A stretch of DNA of 64,000 nucleotides, from positions 113,675 to 177,674 of the forward strand of contig JABSSD010000096.1 in NCBI GenBank assembly GCA_013214575.1. The letters run 5' to 3'. Source of the stretch: Paracoccaceae bacterium (GTDB lineage Bacteria; Pseudomonadota; Alphaproteobacteria; Rhodobacterales; Rhodobacteraceae). The first letter of the stretch is position 1, and the number at the start of each line of letters is the position of its first letter. This document shows positions 16,229 to 24,760 of this stretch, in pieces. Made by a program: the position numbers and the translations under genes. Below the pieces are notes generated by a model that made no database searches, was not told the origin of the DNA, and saw nothing but the letters and a program-made list of their open reading frames with translations.

Positions 16229-18046
16229 CTAGTTGGGATCATACCACCAAACCGTCGGCATGAACTGCGGACGGTCACCGTAGATCGGCAGGGTATCGGG
16301 GAAATGTAGTTCTTTGGCATGGGCAATGCGGCCCTTGTCATACTGCCAGATGGGGATCACATATCGGCCAGTGGTCAGCACCCGGTCCAGGGCTCGTACC
16401 GCAGAAATGAAATGCTCGGCGCTGGTGGCGTTGAGCATCTCGGGGATCAGGGCCTCGACCACCGGGCTGTTGATGCCCATCAGATTGCGCGACCCTGTTT
16501 GGCTGACCCCGTCGCGTCCCCAATACAGATATTGCTCATTGCCGGGGCTCAGCGACAGATCTCGACGAAAACGGGTCATGTCAAAGTCATACTCGTTTTG
16601 ACGCGCCACATACTGCGCATTATCAACCGTATCCGTGCTGACCTTGATGCCCAGACGATCCAGCGCGCGGGCGTAAATCTCGACCACGGTTTGCATTTCC
16701 CGATCGCCCTGCCGCAGCAGCACCGAGAATTCGAATGGCTCACCCTGAGCGTTTTGCAACACGCCGTTCTGAACGCTCCAGCCGGAGTCGCTCAGCAGTT
16801 TGGTGGCGCTGCGCAGGTTTCTGCGGTTTCGTTCGGTGCCGTCACTGACGGGAAGCTGATAGCCATCGAGGGCGCCTGGCAGCAGGTCGCTTGCATAGGG
16901 CTCCAGAAGGCTTCGCACCGCTCCCTCGGCCGGGCCAGACCGCATGCCCAGGGCTGAGTTGGAATAATAGGAGGTAATGCGGGGCTGGGTGCCGCCAGTG
17001 ACGGTGCCGTTGATATATTCAAAATTAAAGGCGTGAATCAGCGCCTCGCGCACCCGCCAGTCGGCAAACAACGGGTTTCGGGTGTTCATGGCCAATCCGG
17101 TTATACCGGAGGGGCGTTGATGGGGGATTTCCGATTTCACCACATCGCCCCGCTGCACCGATGGGAAGTTGTAGTTATTGTCCCACTTGCCCGCATTGTA
17201 TTCGCGCACCGCAGTCAGCTCACCAACCTTAAAGGCCTCGAACAAAACGGTGGCGTCGCCAAAGAACTCAATCCGCATCTGGTCAAAATTCTGGGTGCCG
17301 CGGCGAAACGGCAGATCCTTGCCCCAATAATCCGGATCGCGCGCCAGACTGACGTATCGACCGGGATCAGAGGCGTTGATAACATAGGCGCCGGTGCCGA
17401 TGGGCGCCTCATTGGGGCCACTGTCGGCAAAGCTCTTGCCCGTCCATTGGCTTTTCTTCAAAATCGGTCGCAGCCCGGCAAGCAGGGCCAGTTCGCGGTC
17501 CTCGGTGTTGAAATTGATCCGAACCTTATGCGGCCCGGTTTGCGTGATGCTGTCAACCTTGGACCAGAAGCCGCGGTAGCGAAGATGTCCGACGGTGCCC
17601 AGGGTTTCATAAGACCAGATGACGTCTTCGACGGTGACAGGCGATCCATCCGAGAACCGGGCCTCGGGGCGCAGAGTGAATTCGACCCAGGAGCGGTCTT
17701 CGGGGGTTTCGATTGTTTCGGCCAAAAGACCATAGATAGAAAAAGGTTCATCCCAGGACCGGCCCATCAGGCTTTCATAGCCCCAGAACCGAAGTTGCCA
17801 TGGGGCAGTGCCTTTTTGCACAAATGGATTGAGGGTATCAAATCCACCGGTATTGCCAAAAACCACGCGGCCGCCTTTGGGCGCATCGGCATAGGCATAG
17901 GGCAGCGAGGTATAATCCGGTGGCAGCGCCGGGTCGCCATACATCGCGATGCCGTGGGCTGATTCTGCAACTGCAGAATTAACACTTAGAAGCAGGGTGA
18001 TACCCGCCAATGTTGAGGTGACTATTTTGAAAAACTCTGATCGCAT
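16229..18046 (-). CDS. Extracellular solute-binding protein, peptide-binding family (YejA-like)
   Basis: The 605-residue protein begins with a signal peptide cleaved near AVA-ES (residue 27) and carries the family-5 (oligopeptide/nickel) binding-protein fold. Family landmarks include YADAPKGGRVVFGNTGGFDTLNP, WVEFTLRPEARFSDGSPVTVEDV and NEAPIGTGAYVI. Length and the 'APKGG...FDTLNPF' pattern resemble YejA, the microcin C/peptide-binding partner of YejBEF. No permease or ATPase gene lies beside it, so it either joins a transporter encoded elsewhere or is an orphan. A long gene-poor leader lies upstream. Confidence 0.88.
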   Translation of the reverse strand: MRSEFFKIVTSTLAGITLLLSVNSAVAESAHGIAMYGDPALPPDYTSLPYAYADAPKGGRVVFGNTGGFDTLNPFVQKGTAPWQLRFWGYESLMGRSWDEPFSIYGLLAETIETPEDRSWVEFTLRPEARFSDGSPVTVEDVIWSYETLGTVGHLRYRGFWSKVDSITQTGPHKVRINFNTEDRELALLAGLRPILKKSQWTGKSFADSGPNEAPIGTGAYVINASDPGRYVSLARDPDYWGKDLPFRRGTQNFDQMRIEFFGDATVLFEAFKVGELTAVREYNAGKWDNNYNFPSVQRGDVVKSEIPHQRPSGITGLAMNTRNPLFADWRVREALIHAFNFEYINGTVTGGTQPRITSYYSNSALGMRSGPAEGAVRSLLEPYASDLLPGALDGYQLPVSDGTERNRRNLRSATKLLSDSGWSVQNGVLQNAQGEPFEFSVLLRQGDREMQTVVEIYARALDRLGIKVSTDTVDNAQYVARQNEYDFDMTRFRRDLSLSPGNEQYLYWGRDGVSQTGSRNLMGINSPVVEALIPEMLNATSAEHFISAVRALDRVLTTGRYVIPIWQYDKGRIAHAKELHFPDTLPIYGDRPQFMPTVWWYDPN

Positions 18047-18127
18047 TTTGGCAACAATCCCACATGACCCATATTTCCTTGTGTTATCAAGGTACCTTGG
18101 CGGTGGCCTCTTTTCAAACTTTTAGCT

Positions 18128-18155
18128 TGGATAATGGCAGTTAATTGAGTATAAC
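18128..18155 (+). promoter_or_regulatory. Candidate promoter for a small RNA
   Basis: TTGGAT (18128-18133) and TATAAC (18150-18155) are spaced 16 bp apart, close to a sigma-70 promoter. Transcription would begin near 18162 and meet a strong terminator about 75 nt later without crossing a gene. Confidence 0.35.
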
Positions 18156-18161
18156 TAAGTC

Positions 18162-18237
18162 ACTGCTCGATAGGTTTCTTGCCTGTATGAAACCTGCCTC
18201 AATAACTTGACGCCCGCCTTGCGCGGGCGTTTTTTTG
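18162..18237 (+). ncRNA. Candidate small RNA, about 75 nt
   Basis: The interval between the peptide-binding-protein gene and bdhA holds a promoter-like pair. It is followed by a GGTTTC...GAAACC stem (about 18171-18194), a short single-stranded stretch and a strong intrinsic terminator ending at 18237. No open frame of meaningful length is present. The arrangement of hairpin, linker and terminator hairpin is typical of Hfq-type small RNAs, but it matches no family I recognise. The terminator would otherwise have no gene to serve on the plus strand. Confidence 0.35.
18210..18237 (+). terminator. Rho-independent terminator of the candidate sRNA
   Basis: ACGCCCGC and GCGGGCGT pair around CTTGC, followed by seven T residues. 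The upstream protein-coding gene is on the other strand and points away, so this terminator implies an unannotated plus-strand transcript. Confidence 0.85.
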
Positions 18238-18481
18238 TGCCCAGGCGTTCATTTTTTGGCCAGGCATTTGGTCAGCAGGGGGAGAGCGCGGCGTCATCGG
18301 CGGCGATGATCCGATGACAAGTAAGGCCAATAGTATCCCCGCGCGGGATGCGCAAGCGGTCACTGTATATCTGGAAAAAATACCCAAAACCGGCTTCTGA
18401 AAGAACGGAACTTTTCTTTGCAGCTGCAGCATGGCAAGCTGTAGTGAATTCGAAATGACATCAAATGAAGGGAACAGGCCA

Positions 18482-19255
18482 ATGTCTTTGCAGGGGAAAA
18501 CCGCGGTTATCACCGGGTCTAATTCGGGAATCGGACTGGGTATTGCGCGCGAATTGGCGCGTGCGGGGGCCAATGTGGTGCTGAATTCGTTCACAGACAG
18601 GCCAGAGGATCATGCGCTGGCCGACGCGATTGCCTCTGAGTTTGGGGTCAGCGCCAGATATATTCAGGCCGATATGGCCATTGGACAGGCCTGTCGGCAG
18701 CTGATCGAGGAGGCGGAGGCCTGTGATATACTGGTCAATAACGCCGGCATTCAGCATGTGGCGCCAATTGACACGTTCCCGCCAGAGACCTGGGATGCGA
18801 TCATCGCGATCAATCTCAACTCAGTTTTTCACACCACGGCAGCGGCGCTGCCAGGGATGCGCGCGGCGGGCTGGGGCCGGGTGGTCAATATTGCCTCGGC
18901 GCATGGGTTGACGGCCTCGCCGTTCAAATCGGCCTATGTCGCGGCCAAGCACGGGGTTGTGGGGATGACCAAGGCGGTGGCTTTGGAAACCGCACGGGAG
19001 CCAATCACCTGTAATGCGATCTGCCCGGGTTATGTGCTGACACCGCTGGTCGAGGCGCAGATCCCCGACACTATGGCGGAATATGATATGGACCGGGAAA
19101 CCGTAATTCGCGAGGTTATGCTGGCGCGCCAGCCGTCGCGGGAGTTTGCCACCGTCGAGCAGCTGGGCGGAACCGTCGCCTTTTTATGTTCGCCAGCCGC
19201 CGCGCAAATCACCGGAACCACGCTGAGTGTCGATGGTGGCTGGACCGCGATGTAG
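18482..19255 (+). CDS. bdhA: 3-hydroxybutyrate dehydrogenase (SDR family)
   Basis: A 257-residue short-chain dehydrogenase that would interconvert 3-hydroxybutyrate and acetoacetate with NAD in polyhydroxybutyrate or ketone-body use. The cofactor motif is TGSNSGIGLGIA (residues 12-23), with NNAGIQH next. The catalytic Ser, Tyr and Lys lie in NIASAHGL, SAYVAAKHG. The segments ASPFKSAYVAAKHGVVG and CNAICPGYVLTPLVE are the pattern of bacterial 3-hydroxybutyrate dehydrogenases, which sets it apart from generic SDRs. ATG 18482 follows AAGGGAACAGG. Confidence 0.88.
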   Translation: MSLQGKTAVITGSNSGIGLGIARELARAGANVVLNSFTDRPEDHALADAIASEFGVSARYIQADMAIGQACRQLIEEAEACDILVNNAGIQHVAPIDTFPPETWDAIIAINLNSVFHTTAAALPGMRAAGWGRVVNIASAHGLTASPFKSAYVAAKHGVVGMTKAVALETAREPITCNAICPGYVLTPLVEAQIPDTMAEYDMDRETVIREVMLARQPSREFATVEQLGGTVAFLCSPAAAQITGTTLSVDGGWTAM

Positions 19256-19288
19256 GGGATGATGGAGCAGGGGTGCGGGGGGCGGAGC

Positions 19289-19333
19289 GGGGGCCGGCCC
19301 CCGTACCCCCGGGATATTTATGGCCAGATGAAG
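19289..19333. repeat. GC palindrome plus intergenic repeat, copy 2
   Basis: A perfect 14-bp palindrome, GGGGGCCGGCCCCC (19289-19302), is followed by ACCCCCGGGATATTT, two variable bases and GGCCAGATGAA (19304-19331). The latter differs from the copy at 12687-12714 in only three of 28 positions. It sits 33 bp after the bdhA stop and could double as a transcript-end structure. Confidence 0.65.
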
Positions 19334-19369
19334 CCGGGGGCCAGATCAAGCCGGGAGACAGTCGCCGCC

Positions 19370-20059
19370 TTAATCTGTTGGCGGAATTTCGGGACGGGTT
19401 GGATCTTTGGGATTTGGATAGACCAGCCCGGCTGAAATAACCAGTTTGGCAGCATCTTCCACCGACATATCCAGTTCAATCACATCTTCTTCCGGCAGGA
19501 ACAAAAGAAAGCCCGAGGTTGGGTTTGGCGTGGTTGGGAGGAAGATACTCATCAATTTGCCACTGGGATCTATTTGCTTGTAGACCTCACCCTTGGCTTC
19601 GGTGGAGACAAAACCGATCGCCCAGATACCTTTTCGAGGGTATTGAATCAGGCAGGCTTTCTCGAAGCTGCGTTCAGATTGGGCAAAGACCGTTTCCGAA
19701 ATTTGCTTGATACCGGAATAGATGGTGCGGACCACTGGCATCCGCTCGACCAGGCTTTCGGCAAAGGAAATCATCGAGCGGCCCAGGATGCCTTTGGCGA
19801 TCCAGCCGATGACGATGGTGAACAGCAGGAAAATGATCAGCCCGATGCCGCGCAGATTTATGCCGATGTATTTTTCCGGCAGGATTGTCGCGGGCACCAG
19901 TGGCAGCACCACACTATCCACCCAGCCCATCACCGACCAAAGCAGCCAGATCGTCAGACCCACCGGAGCAATGACGACAATGCCAGTCAGAAAGGAGGAG
20001 CGAAGCCGGGCAAACAGGCCTGGGCGCCGGTGGGGTTCGTGGTCAAATGGCGTTGTCAT
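19370..20059 (-). CDS. DUF502 family membrane protein
   Basis: The 229-residue protein has two N-terminal membrane segments (about 24-45 and 70-90). A soluble domain follows with the DUF502 hallmarks LVERMPVVRTIYSGIKQ and FLPTTPNPTSGFLLFLPEEDV. Family members occur in many bacteria and plants (the COV1-like proteins) without an established molecular function. The pair of membrane segments flanks GWVDSVVLPLVP. It lies 80 bp downstream of psuG on the same strand and might be read from the same transcript, though no coupling is visible. Confidence 0.88.
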   Translation of the reverse strand: MTTPFDHEPHRRPGLFARLRSSFLTGIVVIAPVGLTIWLLWSVMGWVDSVVLPLVPATILPEKYIGINLRGIGLIIFLLFTIVIGWIAKGILGRSMISFAESLVERMPVVRTIYSGIKQISETVFAQSERSFEKACLIQYPRKGIWAIGFVSTEAKGEVYKQIDPSGKLMSIFLPTTPNPTSGFLLFLPEEDVIELDMSVEDAAKLVISAGLVYPNPKDPTRPEIPPTD

Positions 20060-20139
20060 TTATCTTTTTCGCTGTTGATCGAGTGCAACCTAGGTAGTTT
20101 GACGGTCGGCGGCAATGGCCTGCGACCATTCGGTGCAGG

Positions 20140-21054
20140 TCATTGCCGCAGGACGATTAATTGCTGGGCAATCTGGGCCGCCAATCGCGCATTGTTGCGG
20201 ACAAGGGCGATGTTGGCGGTCAACGAGCGACCTTCGGTCAATTCAAAGATCCGCTGCAGCAGGAAGGGGGTGACCGCTTTGCCGCTGACCCCTTGCTTGT
20301 CGGCCTCACCCTGAGCCTGATCGATGATCGGAGCCAGGATGTATGCGGCAATTTCGTCAGACTTGGGGATTGGGTTGGCGATCAGTTGGCCGCCTGGCAG
20401 GCCAAGCGCCTGGCGCAGGACATGGGCCCGGGCAATCTGCGCTGCATCGTCCATGCGAAGGGGCGCTGCAAGGTTGGATTGCGACGACCAGAAAGCGGGG
20501 AAACTGTCCTGTCCATAGGCGATGACCGGCACCCCTTGGGTTTCCAGCACCTCGAGCGTTTTGGGCACATCCAGTATTGCCTTGGCGCCTGCGGCCACAA
20601 CGGTGACGGGGGTGGCGGCCAGTTCCAGCAGATCGGCCGAGATGTCAAAGGACTGATCGGCGCCTTTGTGTACGCCGCCAATGCCCCCCGTTGCAAAGAC
20701 CTCAATACCGGCCAGATGGGCGGCGATCATGGTGGCGGCCACCGTGGTGGCGCCGGTGCCGCCACTGGCCAGACAGGCTGCGAAATCGGCGCGCGATAGT
20801 TTGGCCACGTCTTTGGCCTGCCCCAGTGTTTTCAGCTGGTCGGCTTCAAGCCCGACATGCAAATGGCCGTCAAGCACTGCGATGGTGGCTGGCGTTGCGC
20901 CGGCGTCGCGGATGTCCTGTTCGACCTGGGCGGCAACTTCGATGTTCTGCGGGTAAGGCATGCCATGGGTTATGATGGTGCTTTCCAGCGCCACAATTGC
21001 AGTGCCCGCTGATTTGGCGGCCTGGACCTCAGCCGAATATTTGATGTCGATCAC
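20140..21054 (-). CDS. psuG: Pseudouridine-5'-phosphate glycosidase
   Basis: PsuG splits pseudouridine 5'-phosphate into uracil and ribose 5-phosphate, the second step of pseudouridine breakdown. The 304 residues match the family along their length: ALESTIITHGMPYP near the start, LASGGTGATTVAATM and FATGGIGGVHKGAD in the active site, and QLIANPIP near residue 223. The start is GTG at 21054, overlapping the psuK stop in a GTGA arrangement, so kinase and glycosidase are translationally coupled. Its pairing with psuK defines the pathway well. Confidence 0.94.
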   Translation of the reverse strand: MIDIKYSAEVQAAKSAGTAIVALESTIITHGMPYPQNIEVAAQVEQDIRDAGATPATIAVLDGHLHVGLEADQLKTLGQAKDVAKLSRADFAACLASGGTGATTVAATMIAAHLAGIEVFATGGIGGVHKGADQSFDISADLLELAATPVTVVAAGAKAILDVPKTLEVLETQGVPVIAYGQDSFPAFWSSQSNLAAPLRMDDAAQIARAHVLRQALGLPGGQLIANPIPKSDEIAAYILAPIIDQAQGEADKQGVSGKAVTPFLLQRIFELTEGRSLTANIALVRNNARLAAQIAQQLIVLRQ

Positions 21055-21971
21055 AGTGGGGGTTCTCCTGAAACATAGGTGGCTGCAGCCTTGAGCGCGG
21101 AGGCCAGAGCCAATTCGCCAGTGTCGCCGCGGGTTTCTGCGGCGATATGGGCGGCCATAAAGGTATCTCCGGCGCCGGTGACCCGCGCAACGGTGACGCG
21201 GGGTGGGACCAGAGTGATGAGGGAGTGGGGGCCAGCCTCGGTTGCGGAGCGGCCGCCGTCGGTGACCAGAACGCGGCAGGCGCCCCGCTCCAGCATGGCC
21301 TGGGCCGCAGTTTCACTATCGGTGAAGTCAGCCTGACAGAGCAGTCCGGCCTCTTCGAGGTTGACGTAAAGAGTGCCCCGGTTGCGGGTCAGGAAGGGGC
21401 GCAGACGTTCGGCCTTGCCTGGTGAGGCCGGGGCGACGCGCAGATCTGCCGCTGCAAAGGCGGGATCATTGGCGATATCGTCCAGCAGTGACAGGGTCAG
21501 ATTGCCGTCCAGCGCCACCGGGCCCGCGTAGGGATCTGTTGCCGAGCCAAGGCTGCCATCCTGCAATGGCTTCAGGATTTTGTCGCCGGCCGCCTCAAGC
21601 GAATGGGCGTCGGCGATGGCAGCGATCAGCCCATTGGCGCCTTCAACCGCCATGTAGCGGTCGGTGGGGAGGTCATCAGAGCGGTAGAGATGGTCGGTGA
21701 TAAGCCCAAGCCGGGTGCAGGCAGTGATCAGCTCGTTGCCTTCATCGTCGCGGCCTATGGCGCTGAGCAGCGCCGGTTTGAGACCAAAACGCGCCAGTGT
21801 CATGGCGATGTTCATCGCCACGCCTCCGGGCAGTCGGGTGATGCGTCCCGGCATATCCGATCCACGCCGCATTTCCATTGGCGAACGACCGATGATGTCC
21901 CACAGGACAGAGCCAATACAAAGAATATCTGGGCTGGATTGGATGTTGGTCTGTGTGTTGCTCTGTGTCAT
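21051..21971 (-). CDS. psuK: Pseudouridine kinase (PfkB family)
   Basis: A 306-residue ribokinase-type sugar kinase. It has the N-terminal substrate motif LPGGVAMNIAMTLARFG and, near the C-terminus, VTGAGDTFMAAHIA, where the aspartate is the catalytic base and the GAGD forms the anion hole. PfkB kinases vary in substrate, but the GTGA overlap with psuG makes pseudouridine the likely one. The product feeds directly into PsuG. The ATG at 21971 is preferred over upstream starts because it is followed at once by family-like sequence. The DUF4198-like gene ends 48 bp upstream on the same strand. Confidence 0.87.
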   Translation of the reverse strand: MTQSNTQTNIQSSPDILCIGSVLWDIIGRSPMEMRRGSDMPGRITRLPGGVAMNIAMTLARFGLKPALLSAIGRDDEGNELITACTRLGLITDHLYRSDDLPTDRYMAVEGANGLIAAIADAHSLEAAGDKILKPLQDGSLGSATDPYAGPVALDGNLTLSLLDDIANDPAFAAADLRVAPASPGKAERLRPFLTRNRGTLYVNLEEAGLLCQADFTDSETAAQAMLERGACRVLVTDGGRSATEAGPHSLITLVPPRVTVARVTGAGDTFMAAHIAAETRGDTGELALASALKAAATYVSGEPPL

Positions 21972-22019
21972 GCCGGTGTTCTGCCTATTTTTACCCCCTG
22001 TCGCAAGCCGCACCCCGCA

Positions 22020-22829
22020 TTAGGGGGTGGTAAATGTCAGCGCCGCCCAGAGAGTCTCCCAGACCGGGCCTGTGGATTGGCGCGATGGGCGCAGCACAAC
22101 CGCGTCCAACAGGTACGTGTGGCCCGGTTTCACCGGGATCAGCGCAACACCCTGGGCATCCGTGCGTTGCAACGAGACCAGGACCACATCGTCTGGCCCG
22201 CGCTCAAATATCTCAATCTGCGCATCGCTGCGGGGGGCGCCGAGATAATAGACCCGGACCGGCAGGCCCAGGGACAGATCATCGGTATAGGGATTGGCGA
22301 GGGCGACAAATTCGGTCTCCAAGCCCAGAATCTTATCGGAGCCGATGCCATCGCCAACAGAGATCAGTGATTTGGCATGGCGCGTGTAGGTCTCGGCAAA
22401 CCCCTGTTCAGGCAGACCCCGGGCCTGATGGCGCAGCGATATGTCAGCAAACCCCTTGTGGTCGGCAAAGGTCTGAAACTTTTCCCAGCTGTCATAAGTT
22501 ATGGTCTGCGGCGTTGTTTCATGCGTGATGATCAGCAGGCCCGGATCGGCCTGGTCCAGTTGAAACGCCGGCAGATCGCCCATCCGGCCTTGATAAGCGG
22601 TGGTCTGGCCGCCCTGAGTGATCTCAAATTTCCGGGTCCGGCGGGCAAAGAATACCAGGTTGGCACCGCTGAAATTCTGTCCGTTGCGCAGGTCGGCAAG
22701 CACCGGCGCCCCTGATTCAACTTGATATTTCTGCGGTTCAATCCAAAACTCATGTGACAGAGCGGGCAGGGTGGACAGGATCAGGCCAACAAGACCAAGA
22801 CAAAAATGGCGGAACAGGCAGATGAGCAT
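22020..22829 (-). CDS. Exported DUF4198-like protein
   Basis: The 269-residue protein starts MLICLFRHFCLGLVG and has a signal peptide ending PALS-HEFW. The mature protein begins HEFWIEPQKYQVESGAPV, the pattern of DUF4198 proteins. These are periplasmic and are often encoded near metal (nickel, cobalt) uptake genes. The C-terminal part is beta-rich (PVRVYYLGAPR, GHTYLLDAVVLRP), consistent with an immunoglobulin-like fold. It is head-to-head with the HupE-like gene, and the two starts may overlap. That pairing suggests a shared, possibly metal-related, role, but this is inference. Confidence 0.7.
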   Translation of the reverse strand: MLICLFRHFCLGLVGLILSTLPALSHEFWIEPQKYQVESGAPVLADLRNGQNFSGANLVFFARRTRKFEITQGGQTTAYQGRMGDLPAFQLDQADPGLLIITHETTPQTITYDSWEKFQTFADHKGFADISLRHQARGLPEQGFAETYTRHAKSLISVGDGIGSDKILGLETEFVALANPYTDDLSLGLPVRVYYLGAPRSDAQIEIFERGPDDVVLVSLQRTDAQGVALIPVKPGHTYLLDAVVLRPSRQSTGPVWETLWAALTFTTP

Positions 22830-23973
22830 TCGCAATACCTTTTGGAAACTGGGGCACAGGCTGGCTGGAATGCTGTTTTTGTCAACCCTTGCTGTGGTCA
22901 CACTGGTGTCCGGTGGACAGGCGCATGAGGTGACCCCGACCATTGCCGATTTTCGGGTAGAGGAAGGCCAGATCACGTTTGATTTGCGGCTCAACATCGA
23001 GGCCTTTGTCGCTGGCATCAATCTGGACGGAATGGATGACACCAACGAGGCTGAGCAGGCCCGGGATTACGACAGTCTCCGGGGGCTGGATCAGGCCGAG
23101 CTGGAGCCTATGGTGCGCCAGTTCGCCGAGGAGTGGCTGGAAACCGTCCGGGTGACGGCCGGCGGGCCGCTTCATCTTAGCCTGTCTGCGGTGATAATCC
23201 CCGAGGTGGGCAATGTTGAGCTGCCGCGGGCCTCTTATCTGATGCTGACGGGGGCGATCCCGGAGCATGCCCGCAGCCTGACCGTGTTCTGGCCAGAAGG
23301 CTCAGGCGGGGTGGTGCTGAGGCAGAACGGAGTGGAGCAGCCCTACACCGAGTATTTGCAGGGCGGTGAAACCACTCCAGCCATTTCGTTGGGGGGCGGC
23401 GCGGCGCTGACGGCACAGGAAACCTTTGTCGAGTATCTGCCGATCGGCTTCGACCACATCCTGCCAAAAGGGCTGGACCATATTCTATTTGTGTTGGGGC
23501 TGTTTTTTCTGAGCGCGCGATTGCGGATTTTATTGTGGCAGATCAGTGCCTTTACGGTTGCCCATACCATTACCCTGGCACTGGGCGCGCTAGGATGGGT
23601 GCAGGTATCGCCTGGCATCGTCGAGCCTTTGATTGCGGCATCCATTGTCTATGTGGCGGTGGAAAATATTTTTCTCCGGCGCCTGACCGTCTGGAGACCG
23701 CTGGTGATTTTTGGCTTTGGTTTGCTGCACGGGCTTGGGTTTGCATCGGTGCTGGGCGAAATCGGACTGCCGCGCGATCAGTTTGTCGCCGCATTGATCG
23801 GCTTTAATGTCGGTGTCGAACTGGGGCAACTGGCGGTGATCGCAATTGCCTTTGCCACCGTCAGTTTTTGGTTCCGCTCGCACCCGAAATATCGCGGCCG
23901 GGTGGCCATTCCGGCTTCGATCACTATAGCAGCGATCGGAGCCTATTGGTTTGTCGAACGGGTGTTTCTTTAA
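22822..23973 (+). CDS. HupE/UreJ-like membrane protein with exported N-terminal domain
   Basis: Up to 383 residues if ATG 22822 is used; ATG 22870 gives 367 residues and a cleaner signal peptide ending GGQA-HEVTP. The N-terminal 190 residues form an exported soluble domain. The C-terminal half has five or six membrane segments and the HupE/UreJ_2 signature, FDHILPKGLDHILFVLG. Then come FTVAHTITLALG and FGFGLLHGLGFAS, with conserved histidines. HupE relatives are nickel or cobalt permeases. This long 'hydrogenase/urease accessory-like' subgroup has no proven substrate, and neither hydrogenase nor urease genes are nearby. Confidence 0.8.
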   Translation: MSIRNTFWKLGHRLAGMLFLSTLAVVTLVSGGQAHEVTPTIADFRVEEGQITFDLRLNIEAFVAGINLDGMDDTNEAEQARDYDSLRGLDQAELEPMVRQFAEEWLETVRVTAGGPLHLSLSAVIIPEVGNVELPRASYLMLTGAIPEHARSLTVFWPEGSGGVVLRQNGVEQPYTEYLQGGETTPAISLGGGAALTAQETFVEYLPIGFDHILPKGLDHILFVLGLFFLSARLRILLWQISAFTVAHTITLALGALGWVQVSPGIVEPLIAASIVYVAVENIFLRRLTVWRPLVIFGFGLLHGLGFASVLGEIGLPRDQFVAALIGFNVGVELGQLAVIAIAFATVSFWFRSHPKYRGRVAIPASITIAAIGAYWFVERVFL

Positions 23974-23978
23974 CCGGT

Positions 23979-24599
23979 TCAGCTCATCGCTGCGGTGAGA
24001 CGTTGCAGCGCCGCCACTGGATTATCGTCACGCCAGATCTCATCGCCGATGCCGAAAAAGTCGGTATAGGGCGAGACAGTTCGGACCAGATCTTCGGTCA
24101 ACCCGCCTTCGGCAACCATCGGAACTTCGATCATTTCGGACCACCACTTGAAGATTTCCAGATCGGCAATGGCCCCGTCGCCAAGTCCCGAGGTGCCAAT
24201 CGGACCAAAGCTGACATAATCCGCGCCGGCCTCGGCGGCAGAGATGCCATCATGATTGGAGGCGCCACAAAAGCAGCCGACAATGGCGTCTGTGCCCATT
24301 GCCTTGCGGGTGGTGCGAACGGAGCGTGCGGAGTCAGTCAAATGCACACCGTCCAGCCCAAGACGCTCGGCCAAAATCTGGTGATCCGAAATCACAATGG
24401 CGACGTCGCGGGCATGGGTCACTTCTCGCAGGGCGTCAGCGGCCCGGCTTAGGGTGACCTCATCGCGGCTGGCCATATCCAGACGCAGGCAGGCAACGTC
24501 GGTGGAATCCAGCACTCTGGCCAGTTGATCGGGGAACTGGCCCAGCTCGAAACTTGGCGGTGTGATCAGGTAGATCTGCGGTTTCTCTGGGCTGTCCAT
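23979..24599 (-). CDS. Thiamine phosphate synthase-like protein
   Basis: A 206-residue TIM-barrel protein of the ThiE/TenI superfamily. Matching segments are CLRLDM (family normally LRxK), AIVISDHQILAERLGLDGVHLTD (equivalent to the NDxxxLAxxxxAxGVHLG motif), GADYVSFGPI and MVAEGGLTED. ThiE joins the thiazole and pyrimidine halves of thiamine. The usual NDR is SDH here and the phosphate site is altered (GPIGTSG), so catalysis as ThiE is uncertain. The ATG at 24599 is followed by family-like sequence. No other thi gene is near. Confidence 0.68.
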   Translation of the reverse strand: MDSPEKPQIYLITPPSFELGQFPDQLARVLDSTDVACLRLDMASRDEVTLSRAADALREVTHARDVAIVISDHQILAERLGLDGVHLTDSARSVRTTRKAMGTDAIVGCFCGASNHDGISAAEAGADYVSFGPIGTSGLGDGAIADLEIFKWWSEMIEVPMVAEGGLTEDLVRTVSPYTDFFGIGDEIWRDDNPVAALQRLTAAMS

Positions 24600-24760
24600 G
24601 GGTGCGGTCCTTATTATATCCTGCGGCTGTTTAGCGTATAAAGAGGTAGGCGCAAGGTTTATAGGGTGCGGACAGAGTATTCGTGATGTCGCCAAAATGC
24701 CAGATCTTGCTCTGGCGGTGATTGCAGATTAGATCGGGGCGAGTTTTCAGAGAGAGTGAC

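Noticed and set aside
22020..23045. A 341-residue version of the DUF4198-like protein
   Set aside because: The added 72 residues lie antisense to the HupE-like gene and lack family similarity. The signal peptide places the start at 22829.
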